Shown: in pieces, positions 16,257 through 26,262 of the stretch
Layout: every line of letters begins with the position of its first letter
Numbering within the stretch: position 1 is the stretch's first letter
From: CAVSXS01 sp963767715
GTDB lineage: Bacteria > Chloroflexota > Ktedonobacteria > Ktedonobacterales > Ktedonobacteraceae
Direction of reading: 5' to 3'
Assembly: GCA_963767715.1 (NCBI GenBank)
Contig: CAVYFA010000016.1
Location: forward strand, 496,001 to 560,000
Length of the DNA stretch: 64,000 nt
Translations under genes and position numbers: made by a program
The notes under the pieces: model-generated
The model's input: the letters and a program-made list of their open reading frames with translations, nothing else
Databases searched by the model: none
What the model was told of the DNA's origin: nothing

Positions 16257-18047
16257 CTAGCTCTTGTCAAACCTGCGCATTCTCTGTCTCCTCAAGAAGA
16301 GAGCCAGCAGCGCAATTCCAGCCAGCACGACAATGCTGATACCCAGCGCAGGCCAGAGGAAACTACCTTGTGATGTTTTCCCAGGTGAGAATACTATTGT
16401 TTTCGTGCTGGACGTTGGTCCACTTGCCAGCGCTTTGGGCGAGACCACATCGGTCAGGCTGTCGTTTGGCACGGGCATCCCCGGCGGTGTAGGAATGATG
16501 CCATTAAAGTTGAAACTCGTATAGGGATTGTTGAAGGAGGCAGCCTTGTTCGTAATAGTGATGACCTTGCTGAGAGTGCGCGCGCTGTTGGCGGCATGCA
16601 CTGTCAGGGTGAGCGTATACATCCCCGTTGCTTTATAGAGGTGCTCCACGCTGATGCCGGTGGCCGTAGCTCCATCTCCGAAGTCCCAGCTATAGGTCAG
16701 GGGAGTAGCGCTCTGTCGCGGATCAAACGATGCCCTTGCATCAAACGCGATGGGCCGGTTCACCAGCGTTTGCCCTATATCGCTGATTGCCGCGATGGAC
16801 TTCCCATCGGCCGCCGCTGCTCCAAGCACGTCCGGCTGTTGCAGCATCCAGCTTGTGAGTTGCCCTGGCAGTGCCAGGGCGAGCGTAAGCGCCTGCGACT
16901 GCATTGAACTGCCGTCCGCGAAGGTATTCATCAGTTGGATGGTGTCCACAGGTGTGTCGTAAGGGTATCCAGGTATCTGGGGATACTGCGGGTTGGGCTG
17001 GTAGTTGCCCGAGAGGGTCGCGCAGGCAACGCCGGCCAGGGTGAACGGTACCTGGTCGCTGCCCAGGCCAGGGTCGTCCTGTACGGTGATATTACTGGCC
17101 TGATCGGGCGTAAAGATGGGCTGCGCTACCTCCAGCCCGTTATCGCTGTGATAGGTCAGGTTCTGGAACCCCTCGGATCGGAAAAGAGCAAACGTAGGCG
17201 CGATAGCCTGCCGCATCAACGAGTGAAAGTCTGCTATAGCCGCTTTTTGCTGCTGCGTTAGCCTGCTCTGGTCCGGGAAAGCGCTGTTATTCTGCAGTGG
17301 TGAGAGCGAGATATAGAAGGGATAAAGCGGGTTAGAAGCCTTGCCGAGGTAGCGCAGGGGATAGGCGATGCCGTTCTGCTCCTCGTTGATCATGGCGACG
17401 ACGTTGTGTATATCCCCGTTGATCGTGCTGTTGAGATAATGGAACGAGCCATACAGTCCCTGTTCCTCGGCATCGAAGATAACGAAACGCACGGTACGAG
17501 CCGGGTAGGTATGGGTAGCGCGCCAGTATGCTGACATAGCCCTGGCTACCCCCAGTTCGATGGCGCAGCCGCTCGCATCATCGAAGGCCGATTGGTTGGA
17601 GATAGCCTCGCCGTCATAATGACAGCCGATCACCACGATTTGCTCGGAGTGCGTGATACCGGGTACCGATACTTCGACATTGAAGGCCGGAACCTTGGCG
17701 GGCCGTCCCTGCCATCCCTTGATGCTGAACGGATCGCGGAATACCTGCGCGCCAAAATCCCCAAGGTTGCGCATCATCTCCTGCGCCCAGTACATGGCAA
17801 ATTCGTCGTGCCCATTCACATCGACGGGCAAATTGTTATCGTAGCCGGCCTCGCGCCGCTGGAAGTGCGTGACCATGTAATAGAGCTGGTTGTAAATATA
17901 ATCCGGGTCAACGGCGGGAACGCTCGTGCTATCGATCGCATAGGATTGCCTTACTGCCGGTGCCGCGCTGGCAAACACGGCTGTAGACAAAAAAGTTTGT
18001 GAAGCGAGCAGCAAGCAGCAAAATGTAAAAGCAATGCGACGAGGCAT
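16257..18047 (-). CDS. Secreted M28-family zinc aminopeptidase with PKD domain and C-terminal anchor
   Basis: 596 aa. Signal peptide (residues 1-29, ending AFASA), M28 peptidase domain, PKD domain and C-terminal membrane helix (about 565-585, followed by RRQRMRRFDKS). Zinc and catalytic residues: GCHYDGE (His143, Asp145), AFDDASG (bridging Asp), FDAEEQG (Glu194 base, Glu195 ligand) and YHSDNG (His). PKD: SWDFGDGATATG. It would trim peptides on the outer face of the membrane. At the position of the usual Asp in NLDMVG the sequence is MINEEQNG, so one zinc ligand may differ. Confidence 0.85.
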   Translation of the reverse strand: MPRRIAFTFCCLLLASQTFLSTAVFASAAPAVRQSYAIDSTSVPAVDPDYIYNQLYYMVTHFQRREAGYDNNLPVDVNGHDEFAMYWAQEMMRNLGDFGAQVFRDPFSIKGWQGRPAKVPAFNVEVSVPGITHSEQIVVIGCHYDGEAISNQSAFDDASGCAIELGVARAMSAYWRATHTYPARTVRFVIFDAEEQGLYGSFHYLNSTINGDIHNVVAMINEEQNGIAYPLRYLGKASNPLYPFYISLSPLQNNSAFPDQSRLTQQQKAAIADFHSLMRQAIAPTFALFRSEGFQNLTYHSDNGLEVAQPIFTPDQASNITVQDDPGLGSDQVPFTLAGVACATLSGNYQPNPQYPQIPGYPYDTPVDTIQLMNTFADGSSMQSQALTLALALPGQLTSWMLQQPDVLGAAAADGKSIAAISDIGQTLVNRPIAFDARASFDPRQSATPLTYSWDFGDGATATGISVEHLYKATGMYTLTLTVHAANSARTLSKVITITNKAASFNNPYTSFNFNGIIPTPPGMPVPNDSLTDVVSPKALASGPTSSTKTIVFSPGKTSQGSFLWPALGISIVVLAGIALLALFLRRQRMRRFDKS

Positions 18048-18214
18048 AGAGCTATTCCCTTCGTTTTCATAGTGCCCATTACTATCATAGACTCCCGGTT
18101 AAGAAAAATATTGCACAGCTCTTTCACCTAGCCTTTTTGCCCCATATTGGTGAACATAAGTAGCACAGCATGATACACTCTGGCATGTGAAATCAAAGCA
18201 AAGGGGTGTGAGTC

Positions 18215-19733
18215 GTGAGAACTCTAGAAGTCTTGATCGAGCAAAATGTGCTCGGCACCGTGCGCCCTATGGAAGTCGCGTCGCAGGCGCCCATTTCAGC
18301 GCTGGTACCTGCCATCGTCGAAGAATTGCGTTTGCCGCAGACCGACCTTTTTGGGAATTGCCTGGTCTACCTGCTGCGCTATGCCTCCGATGGCGCGGTG
18401 TTGCCCAGTGAGAAAAGCCTGGAGGCGGCGGGTGTGAATATCGGCGCGAAGCTCGCTCTGGACTCGTATGTATTGGATGGATCGCTAGCGACCTTCGACC
18501 GGGACGCTTCACAAATCATCCCGTCCGGCTTTCATTCGTCGGATACGTTCTCCGATGCCTCCGCGCTGCCCGCGATAGAGGTGCATACCTCGGCAGCCCT
18601 TCCCGCCGTGATGCGCCCACGAAAGAGAAGCTTGACGCGTCGCGCCTTCCTGCTAATGGGTGGCGCCGTTCTGGCAGCAGGCGGCGCAGGCCTGGGATAT
18701 GCGGCCTATCAGCGTTATATCATAGGCGAGACAACCATAGCGCATTCGATGTTAACCCATACAACGCCCCCACAGAAGAAGACGTCTCACGCGCACTATG
18801 CCTATTCCTTCCGGCGCGCGGGCCGCGCTTGTGTTTTCGCAGCACACCCGGCCCGTTCGCTCCGTCGCCTGGTCCCCCGACGGCAAACTGCTGGCGAGCG
18901 GCGCGAACGATGCGAGGCTGCTGACCTGGGACACCACCGGCGCTGTGCAGGCGCAACTGGAGCAGCCAGGACAGGTCCGTGCCGTCGCCTGGTCGCCTGC
19001 TGCTGCAATGCTGGCGGCAGCCGCAAACAACCGCATCACCTGGCTAAACCCGCAATCCGGCGCCGGGCTCGCGCAATCCCAGCACGCCCATAGCGGAACC
19101 ATCACCACGCTGGCCTGGTCGCCACGGCAGCCCTACCGCCTGGTCTCAGGAGCAACCGATATGAAGGCCGTCGTCTGGGATTCAAGCGCGTTTCAGCCGC
19201 AGACCGTCTTTGCGGGTCATACCGCGCCGGTCGAATCCGCCGCGTGGGCATCGGATAACCAGACCATCGCCACCTCATCGCATGGAGGCGTTGTGCGTGT
19301 CTGGATGGCCAGCAACGCACAGGAAATCCACCCTTTGTACATCGACGCGCAGAAACCCATGCGCGCCCTATCCTTCAACCCCACGACCAACCAGCTCGCC
19401 GTCGGCGGAGATGACGGCATCGTACGCCTCTGGAGCGGCCTGACCTGCCGGCAGCCAGGACAGGGCCAGTTCGGAGCGCAGTGCCTCGATATGCCCATGC
19501 GCCTCACCGCGCACAACGGCGTTGTGCGTACTGTGGCCTGGTCGCTCGATGGCCGCTTCCTCGCCACCGGCGGCGATGATGGCATGCTCGCGCTCTGGTA
19601 TCCCGCGCAGAGCCAGTTGCCCCTGTTCAAAGTGCATCACGCCGCTCCCGTGCTTGCCCTGGCCTGGTCGCCCGACGGAAGGCATGTTGCGGCGGCCTCG
19701 GGCAATAGCGTTACAATCTGGGCATTGATATAG
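18215..19733 (+). pseudogene. EsaB/YukD-like ubiquitin-fold + TM + WD40 protein, split by a frameshift
   Basis: The first 120 residues (MRTLEVLIEQNV, a ubiquitin-like start) resemble EsaB/YukD domains of type VII secretion loci; then comes a basic stretch and one membrane helix (AFLLMGGAVLAAGGAGLGYAA). After that the frame changes by +1, and the second frame (open from before 18798 to 19733) encodes about six WD40 repeats (SVAWSPDGKLLASG, TVAWSLDGRFLATGGDDG, ALAWSPDGRHVAA). The two halves make one typical protein, so a single-base change, most simply an extra C in the C5 tract at 18767-18771, splits it. GTG start with AAGGGG upstream. It could be a true pseudogene, a sequencing error or slippage-expressed. 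Confidence 0.75.
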
Positions 19734-19834
19734 AGGCGAGCGATGATGCCTATATTGTTCTGCAATAAAACTCTCACCCCTGCGTCTCTACCAACAGAAA
19801 CGTTGACATAACCTCTTGTCGAGGTGAAGCAGAG

Positions 19835-21241
19835 ATGGCCGAGCAACCCCATCAGCAATTCCAGGCTCCAACTGACCGAACATTCCCGACTCGCGGCAAA
19901 GTCATCTTGCTCATCTGCCTCGCCATTATCCTCATTCTCGCCGGAGTAGGCTTGTTTACCCCCTTGCTTCCCTCTGTGTTTCATATAGCCAACAACTCAC
20001 GGGTGCCTTCTAACGTTACGCCAGGCTCTGGCACCACCATGTTTGGCCTTGATGCTGAAAATACACGTGTGTACACTGGCGAGACGCAACTGACCTACGC
20101 CAATGTATCTCACCTGGTCGAAGATTGGAGTTCATTTCCAACGGGTGGGAGCCTTTTTTCTTCGCCGGTTGTCACCGGGGGATTGGTCTATGTCGGCTCT
20201 TTCGACGGCCGGCTCTACGTCTTCCCGGCCGGCGGGTGTGGGCAGGCGCATTGCCCGCCGTCATGGACTTCTACGCCGGTGGGTGATCGTATCTTTTCTA
20301 CGCCGGCCGTTGCCAACGGCGTCGTCTACGTTGGCTCGTATGATCACAAGCTGTACGCCTTTCCCGCCGCCGGATGCGGCAGGTTCACCTGCGCGCCCCT
20401 GTGGTCGTCTACCCCGACCGGCAACGAGATCGACGCTTCTCCGACCATCGCGGGAGGTGTAGTCTTCATCGGATCAGATGATGGCAGGCTGTATGCATTT
20501 CGGGCATCCGGGTGCGGTCAGCCTCTTTGCCATCCATTGTGGACATCGACTGCCCCGGCTTCAAAACATCCCGTAGTAGTCTCTACGCCTGCTATCGCGG
20601 ACGGCATCGTCTATGCCGGGACATACGATGCCATTACTGGCGTTGGTTCGCTGTCCGCCTATAACGCGAACGGCTGCGGGAAATCTCTCTGCTCGCCCCT
20701 GTGGAGCGCTGTGCCCGGCGTTGATGATGCAGGCTATGAGGCTGCGCCGGCGGTATCGAATGGCGTTGTCTATGATGTTGCGCTGGATGGCACTGTGAAA
20801 GCGTTTGCCGCGCAGGGCTGTGGTAAATCCACCTGCGCCCCGTTGTGGACGGCGATGGCAGGCGATTTCGTCGAATCGTCACCGGCGGTTACAGGCTGGG
20901 TCGTCTACGTCGGCTCCTGGGATCACAGGGTCTACGCGTTTAACGCGCACGGCTGCGGTAATCCTGTCTGCCAGCCGCTTTGGGTCTCGAGCCCGGCAGG
21001 CAGTATCCTCGAATCGTCGCCGATTGTCGCTGGTAACGTCGTTTATATTGGCTCGGCTGATGGTTCCCTGTATGCCTTCGATGCCTCTGGCTGTAGCGAG
21101 ACGTCCTGCGCGCCCCTGTGGAGCTCACCCCCGGCAAATGATGCCCTCTTCTCCTCGCCAGCCGTCGCCAATGGCGTTGTCTATATCGCCTCGCTCGACC
21201 ACAGCCTGTACGCCTTTCACCTGCCCGGCACGTCGCCGTAG
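19835..21241 (+). CDS. Signal-anchored PQQ-like beta-propeller protein with repeated cysteine motif
   Basis: 468 aa: short cytoplasmic N-terminus, one membrane helix (about residues 23-45), then an extracellular propeller. Seven blades share the pattern GVVYVGSxDxKLYAFxAxGCGxxxCxPLW. The Cys pair GCGxxxC (GCSxxxC in the last blade) occurs seven times (GGCGQAHC, AGCGRFTC, SGCGQPLC, NGCGKSLC, QGCGKSTC, HGCGNPVC, SGCSETSC), suggesting one disulfide per blade in an exported protein. No PQQ ligand or dehydrogenase residue is evident, so a binding or scaffold role is more likely than catalysis. GAGGTGAAG precedes the ATG. Confidence 0.82.
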   Translation: MAEQPHQQFQAPTDRTFPTRGKVILLICLAIILILAGVGLFTPLLPSVFHIANNSRVPSNVTPGSGTTMFGLDAENTRVYTGETQLTYANVSHLVEDWSSFPTGGSLFSSPVVTGGLVYVGSFDGRLYVFPAGGCGQAHCPPSWTSTPVGDRIFSTPAVANGVVYVGSYDHKLYAFPAAGCGRFTCAPLWSSTPTGNEIDASPTIAGGVVFIGSDDGRLYAFRASGCGQPLCHPLWTSTAPASKHPVVVSTPAIADGIVYAGTYDAITGVGSLSAYNANGCGKSLCSPLWSAVPGVDDAGYEAAPAVSNGVVYDVALDGTVKAFAAQGCGKSTCAPLWTAMAGDFVESSPAVTGWVVYVGSWDHRVYAFNAHGCGNPVCQPLWVSSPAGSILESSPIVAGNVVYIGSADGSLYAFDASGCSETSCAPLWSSPPANDALFSSPAVANGVVYIASLDHSLYAFHLPGTSP

Positions 21242-21267
21242 GCGCCGGTTTACCGTGCGAATGTGCA

Positions 21268-22299
21268 TTAAGCGCCGGGTAACGAATACTGTGAGAAAAA
21301 CTGCCACATCACCTGAGCCATTGTATGTCCCTCAATCTTGGGCGGCCAGCTATGGCCGCCGCCATCGATGCGATAATGCACGATGCGTACATTGCCCTGG
21401 CATCCCGTCCACTGCATACCCGTCACGCCTGGTTGCCCAGCTTTCCCTGCCTGTCGCAAAAAGATAGTCGGGCCACTTGAGCAACCATCGCGCGTTGCCC
21501 AGGTCTGTAAGTATTGCAAAACTGGGGGAACGGGCCAGTCGGGATTTTTAGCGGGTGGGCTACCGTTATAAGGCACAATGGGGTCGGCGCTGCCGTGCGT
21601 GTAAAGAATGGGTACAGGTCGTCCGGGATGACAGCCGCCGGGGATAGCAAAGTGATCTCCGGACATGGGCGCGAAAGCCGCGATACGCCCGGCCAATCGG
21701 CAGGCGAGCAGTGTCGTCATTCCCCCACCATTAGAGAAGCCGGTCGCGTAGATGCGCTGGGCGTCCACACAGAACGTTCGTTGCAAGTAATTGAGCAGGT
21801 CGCTGACATATTCTACATCATTGATACCGTAATCAATCTGCCCGATATCTGCCCAGAACGATATATTGGTGAACTGTTCGTTCAAGCCCTGCGGGTAGAC
21901 CGCGATGAAATGCTGCTGATCCGCCAGCGGCGAAAAGCCGGAGCCTGCCTCCATACCCGCCGCGCTGCCGCCATGACCGTGAAACGCCAGGATGACCGCC
22001 AGTGGCTTTGTATCATCATACTGCTTTGGTAGATGGAGTAAAAAAGTGCGCGTGCTTTTCCCTTCCGACTCCGCCGGGTTCACCGCGATAGTAATATTGA
22101 CGCTGACCCCTGCCTGAACCGGTGAAGCATGCCCGCACCCGGTTGTGACAACCGGGGAGTTAATCGGCAGCGTATTCGTTGGCGGCTGATACGAGCCTGC
22201 GCCTGATAGTCGCGAAACCGCCGGCGAAGGTGAATTCGCGCAACTCGCCAGCAAAAAAATGCTCACCAGGAATATGGTCGTGAGCATCCGCGCTCTCAC
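21268..22299 (-). CDS. Lipoprotein esterase, PHB-depolymerase/LpqC family
   Basis: 343 aa alpha/beta hydrolase. The N-terminus is a lipoprotein signal (FLLASC). Oxyanion region AFHGHGGSAAGM, nucleophile elbow ATGFSNGGGMT (Ser), acid in THGSADPIVPY, and catalytic His in GGGHSWPP: all parts of the polyhydroxybutyrate depolymerase / feruloyl esterase family are in place. It would hydrolyse polyester or acetylated/feruloylated polysaccharide outside the cell. GTG start at 22299 with AAGGGGG 8 bases upstream. Confidence 0.85.
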   Translation of the reverse strand: MRARMLTTIFLVSIFLLASCANSPSPAVSRLSGAGSYQPPTNTLPINSPVVTTGCGHASPVQAGVSVNITIAVNPAESEGKSTRTFLLHLPKQYDDTKPLAVILAFHGHGGSAAGMEAGSGFSPLADQQHFIAVYPQGLNEQFTNISFWADIGQIDYGINDVEYVSDLLNYLQRTFCVDAQRIYATGFSNGGGMTTLLACRLAGRIAAFAPMSGDHFAIPGGCHPGRPVPILYTHGSADPIVPYNGSPPAKNPDWPVPPVLQYLQTWATRDGCSSGPTIFLRQAGKAGQPGVTGMQWTGCQGNVRIVHYRIDGGGHSWPPKIEGHTMAQVMWQFFSQYSLPGA

Positions 22300-22351
22300 A
22301 AGTAACCCCCTTCGTCAAGAAGCCAGCGAAAACAATCGCCATATAGTTCGA

Positions 22352-23621
22352 TCAGAAGGAATGCTCGTTCCGTATATTCACGAACGAATTACCCCGATAG
22401 GCTGACGAATCAGGATACCACGCCTGGCAACACGCCTCCTGATCTATGCATAGAGACGCATCATGATACTGAGTATTGCGGGATGGCATGTGCTTTACGC
22501 CTTCGTCGGCAGATTCGACGTATGCGACCAGCGTCTCCATATCCCGCAGTGCGCGTGCGGATACCGCGTTATCGTCATGTGGCACGCTGGCCAGCTCGCT
22601 GCGGGCACTTAAGCACTGCTCTGCCAGAAATGCGCGGCAGTAAGTGCGGGTCTCGGTGCGGGCGAAGATCGTGGGGATATCCTCCACCTGGGCCGCTGTA
22701 ACCGGCTCCTGCTGCCCATAGGCCTGGCGTAAAATGCGTTGGTCACGGGAGTTTGCATGTTCCAGGGCATGGAGAATTGGCAGGCTTTTCTTACGCCGGT
22801 AAATATCGCCCGCCGCGGACTTGCCCGACTCTTCGCTGGTGGCCCACACGCCCAGCATACCATCGCGTACCTGGAAAGCGATGCCCATTGCCTCCCCAAA
22901 GCTGCGTAGTCTCCGGATGGTTTCCTCGTCGCGTGTGCCCAGCAAACCCCCCATCCCGGCTGCGCACGCCATCAATTCGGCGGTTTTGCGGCAAATCATA
23001 TCCACGTATAGCGCGACCGGGAACGATAGGCGCTTCTCGAAGCTAATATCCAGAAATTGACCTTCTCCCATTACCAGGAAGGCACGGTCTAGCGCGGCCC
23101 CAGGCGGATGGCAATCGTCGCTTCAACGCCCTGCTCCACTACGTCCAACAGCATCAGTCGGGCCAGCGCGAACATACCATCACCTGTATTGATGGCATGT
23201 GGAATGCCCCATTGCTTCCACAGCGTGGCGGTGGCGCCGTTCAGCATCACCATCCTCGATATCGTCGTGGATCAAGGTGAAGTTGTGCGTCAGTTCCAGC
23301 GCGGCGGCCGCCGGCAAAGCGCGCGCCAGGTAATCGCCGGGTTTGCCGTCTGCCTCCACGTTCAGACCGTTCGCCCCGGCGGCTTCGTAGGCCAGCAGCA
23401 GCAGCGTCGGGCGCAGCAGTTTCCCGCATTGGCCGCGACGCTCACAAAAGCCGCGTCGACCCAGCCCAGGTGATAGCGCATCTGTCCGTAAAATCCCGGC
23501 ATCTCCTCCGCGCCGGGGCCGCTGACATCCCTTCGACGTGCTGCAGCGCAGCACTCATGGCATAGCGAATCTCTCGCTGGTAGCGCGAAAGCGTAGTTTT
23601 GATGGACGTTGATGTTGTCAT
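22352..23621 (-). pseudogene. Polyprenyl (geranylgeranyl-type) diphosphate synthase, multiply frameshifted
   Basis: Pieces in three frames make up one trans-prenyltransferase: MTTSTSIKTTLSRYQREIR from 23621, then GFYGQMRYHLGWVDAAF, then KLLRPTLLLLAYEAAG and the first Asp-rich motif HDDIEDGD, then IPHAINTGDGMFALARLML, then the C-terminal frame from 23071. At least four single-base shifts are needed, near 23525, 23435 (GGGAAACTG, one A short), 23260 and 23095 (CTGGGGCC, one G short, which creates a TAG). The second Asp-rich motif, normally DDxxD, reads RDGMLGVWA, so even the repaired protein lacks metal-binding Asp. Enzyme loss is likely. It starts 11 bases after the zinc-finger gene, so the two were one operon. 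Confidence 0.75.
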
Positions 23622-23632
23622 ATCCTGATATC

Positions 23633-24139
23633 TTATGGATGCAAGTGGAAGAAAATAGCCCCGACTAGCGTGCCGGCAACGACGACCCAGCGCGTCAGCC
23701 CTTTGATGCCGCCAATGCGATACAACGGGGCACACAGGTTGCAATAGCGCGTCGTCACCTGGTAGCGGTGCCCTCGTAGGCCCTCGCGCACCACGTTGAC
23801 CTGTTCTGCTTTTCGCTGGGTGTGCAGCTCATCGCAGACATGGCGCCCGCAGCCATGACACAGATATTCATCGATATAGTGCGAGGTGCGCGAAAGTGAC
23901 CACTGGTCGGGATAGACCTGCGCGCCGCAGATATAACACACCTGCGTCTGCGCCAGCCGCATCTGCTTTTCAGCGCAGGGTGAATGCTGCTGCTTAGGAA
24001 AGTGATCCTGGCAGAACCCCTGGTGGCAATCGGGGCAATGCCCCAGCGCCTCCTCGTTGCATTCGTGGCATCGGCGCGTGTACTGGTTAATCTGGCGGTA
24101 CGCCCGTATCTGCCCGGTATTTTGAAGGTTATTTCCCAT
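23633..24139 (-). CDS. Membrane-anchored B-box/AN1-like zinc-finger protein
   Basis: 168 aa. The first third has a Cys/His cluster, CHECNEEALGHCPDCHQGFC followed by HFPKQQHSPC, in B-box/AN1-type spacing; a second cluster follows (CYICG, CHGCGRHVC, CNLC). The C-terminus is one membrane helix (WVVVAGTLVGAIFF). The metal sites would face the cytoplasm. The function is unknown. It stands directly upstream of the prenyl synthase remnant (11-base gap). Confidence 0.6.
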   Translation of the reverse strand: MGNNLQNTGQIRAYRQINQYTRRCHECNEEALGHCPDCHQGFCQDHFPKQQHSPCAEKQMRLAQTQVCYICGAQVYPDQWSLSRTSHYIDEYLCHGCGRHVCDELHTQRKAEQVNVVREGLRGHRYQVTTRYCNLCAPLYRIGGIKGLTRWVVVAGTLVGAIFFHLHP

Positions 24140-24277
24140 GTGATGCTGCCTCTTACATAGAAATCTTATCTTTTATACGAATTAGAGTGGAGAATAGCGT
24201 CATCCGGGTACGATCTTGCTATAACATAGTATAGCATTGCTGTTTATCGGCGGCCAAAGAAAAAATTCATCCTGAGG

Positions 24278-24625
24278 CTAAATTTTATCGATCTCATCAG
24301 GAGCCCTAGCTAATATCTCCTGAGCCTTCTCTAGAAGTCGTTGCCTGTTATGTGTTACTAGCCTGCTGACGAAGTCATGATCATCAAACGGAGTATGTAG
24401 TTTGACGAATGTCGCAAGACGTTGATAAGCGACTTCTTCCGAGCATTGGCGATTGAGCATGACATAGCGGACGAGCGCCAGTTCAGATTGGCGGAGTTTT
24501 TCGCCCAGTGACTCGATCGCTTTTCTCCGTTGTTGGCTCCTTACGTTGCGAATAACGAGCGCGCATATAATCGTACCGGCTAGAAGGATGACGATACCTG
24601 CTCCAACTAGATAGCCTTCCATCAT
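24278..24625 (-). CDS. Small membrane-anchored protein, unknown function
   Basis: 115 aa: one N-terminal membrane helix (YLVGAGIVILLAGTIICALVI), a basic stop-transfer stretch (RNVRSQQRRK) and a helical, charged C-terminal domain of about 80 residues. I recognise no family. The RBS is weak (TTAGGCG), and two ATGs are adjacent. It is followed by an AT-rich gap of 240 bases before the divergent FAD oxidoreductase. Confidence 0.5.
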   Translation of the reverse strand: MMEGYLVGAGIVILLAGTIICALVIRNVRSQQRRKAIESLGEKLRQSELALVRYVMLNRQCSEEVAYQRLATFVKLHTPFDDHDFVSRLVTHNRQRLLEKAQEILARAPDEIDKI

Positions 24626-24755
24626 TCGTTGCGCCTAACTTTTGTAGTAGAAATTCCGTGTAAAAGCCTCGGAAACAGGTGGAAGAGGGGGAAATGATTG
24701 CCTGTTTACAGAAGAGATTTATAAAAGTATAACATTATAGTAGGGTAATTACGTA

Positions 24756-24791
24756 CAGTAATTATACCTAGTCTCAGTAATTATACCTAGT
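24756..24791 (+). promoter_or_regulatory. Tandem 17-bp direct repeat upstream of an FAD oxidoreductase
   Basis: CAGTAATTATACCTAGT occurs twice, at 24756-24772 and 24775-24791, a 19-bp period; a partial copy (GGTAATTACGTA) lies just before. The pair sits about 140-175 bases before the probable start of the plus-strand oxidoreductase, so it may be a regulator binding site. Confidence 0.4.
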
Positions 24792-24931
24792 AGATTTACT
24801 GGTCAAAACATGAGGCAGAGCATTCGTTTCGTTCGTACATACGGTGTCATTCTGCGGTATACTGTCATTTGGTATCTGCTCTTGGGCATATCAGATCATC
24901 TTTGACGAAGGTGATAGTAGAGGCATTGAAG

Positions 24932-26192
24932 GTGCATACATCATCCAACACGAAAACACTCGCAAGCAACTTGAAGCAACCGTTACAGCAGAGTATCCCC
25001 TGGTGGAGCGACCTTGATCCCGCCACCTATGCCGAACTGCAACTGCCGCCTGTGCGCGAGGTAGCGCAGCAGCCCATCGATGTAGTCGTCGTCGGCGGAG
25101 GCGTGGCCGGGCTGAGCGCTGCGCTTGCCATCAGCCAGCATGATGCCTCGCTGCGCGTGCTGGTGCTGGAGAAAGAGGCCATGCTCGGCTTTGGCGCGAC
25201 CGGCCGCAACGCCGGGATATTTACTCCCGGCGTCAACATGGCGTTCTCAGAAATGCAACCTGGCAATCCGGCGCGCTCGTTCTATCCCGAAACAACAGCC
25301 ATCTTTCACCGCCTGATCCTCGAGGCGCTGGAGCCGGGAACGCTGCTCTATGCCCGCAAGACCGGTGCGATCAATATGGCGACGAGCAAGCGCGCAGCGT
25401 ACAAACTTGAGCGGGAGGTACAGCAGCGCACCGAGGCAGGCCTGCGCGCCGAACTGTGGACGCCCACGCAGGTCGTCGAAGCCACTTGTGGCCGGCTGAA
25501 CACTCGCCCGCTCATCAATGCCATGTGGCTGCCAGACGAGGGACGCATTCACCCGCTTACCTTGCTGGCGTACCTGGCCCGGCGCGCGCGTCAATCCCCC
25601 GGCGTCATCGATCGCGGGACAGGCGCTCGTGACGCATTACGAACCCATCTCGTCCCACGCGTCTGCGGCGCGCTGGCAGGTGACGCTGTCGGGAGGTGAT
25701 ACTGCTAATGGCGAGAATGTCGATGGTCGCTTTATCATACAGGCGCGCGCGCTGGTGAATTGTGTCGGACCGGTCGTAGGAGCCAACGCCCGCATCTACG
25801 CCCTGGCCTTCGCCGCCGATTTTCCAGAGGATTTCCCGCTGTTCTGGGATGCCTCGCCCTACACCTACGCCGATTATCGACCGGGACAGGGGCGCCTGGG
25901 CGTCAGCGGCGGGCGTTACGGCAATGCCGGCGTCACAGCCAACGATGCCGCCTACTACCGGCGCCTGGCCGATGCCACGCGCGGTTGGGTGCCTGAACTG
26001 GCGGGGAGAAGGCCGGACTACACCTGGGCGGTAGACCTGTATGTCGCCGCCGACCTGCTTCCTCACCTGCGCATCCTGGATGAAGGCGGCGCTCCAGGTA
26101 TTGCTATCGAGGGTCTCGGCGCGCACGGCGTGCTGCCCAGTATGGTGCTGGCGCGGCAGGTCGCTGCCTATGTCGTAGGCCGGCTTTCATAA
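24932..26192 (+). pseudogene. FAD-dependent oxidoreductase (DAO family) with one frameshift
   Basis: The first frame gives IDVVVVGGGVAGLSAALAIS (FAD site) and GFGATGRNAGIFTPGVNMAF, typical of glycine/D-amino-acid oxidase relatives, up to PDEGRIHPLTLLAYLARRARQS. The protein then continues in the +1 frame (IAGQALVTHYEPISS to EGLGAHGVLPSMVLARQVAAYV), ending at 26192. The switch lies near 25596-25612; removing one C from the C5 tract at 25596-25600 restores one frame. The start is uncertain: the GTG at 24932 has AGAGG 8 bases upstream, and the frame is open to 24869. Real inactivation or sequence error cannot be told apart here. Confidence 0.75.
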
Positions 26193-26262
26193 GAATAATT
26201 GTACCTGTATGGGTGGGAACGCTTGTGTTGCCCTCCCTGCGCATAATGAGGGATATACCGCC

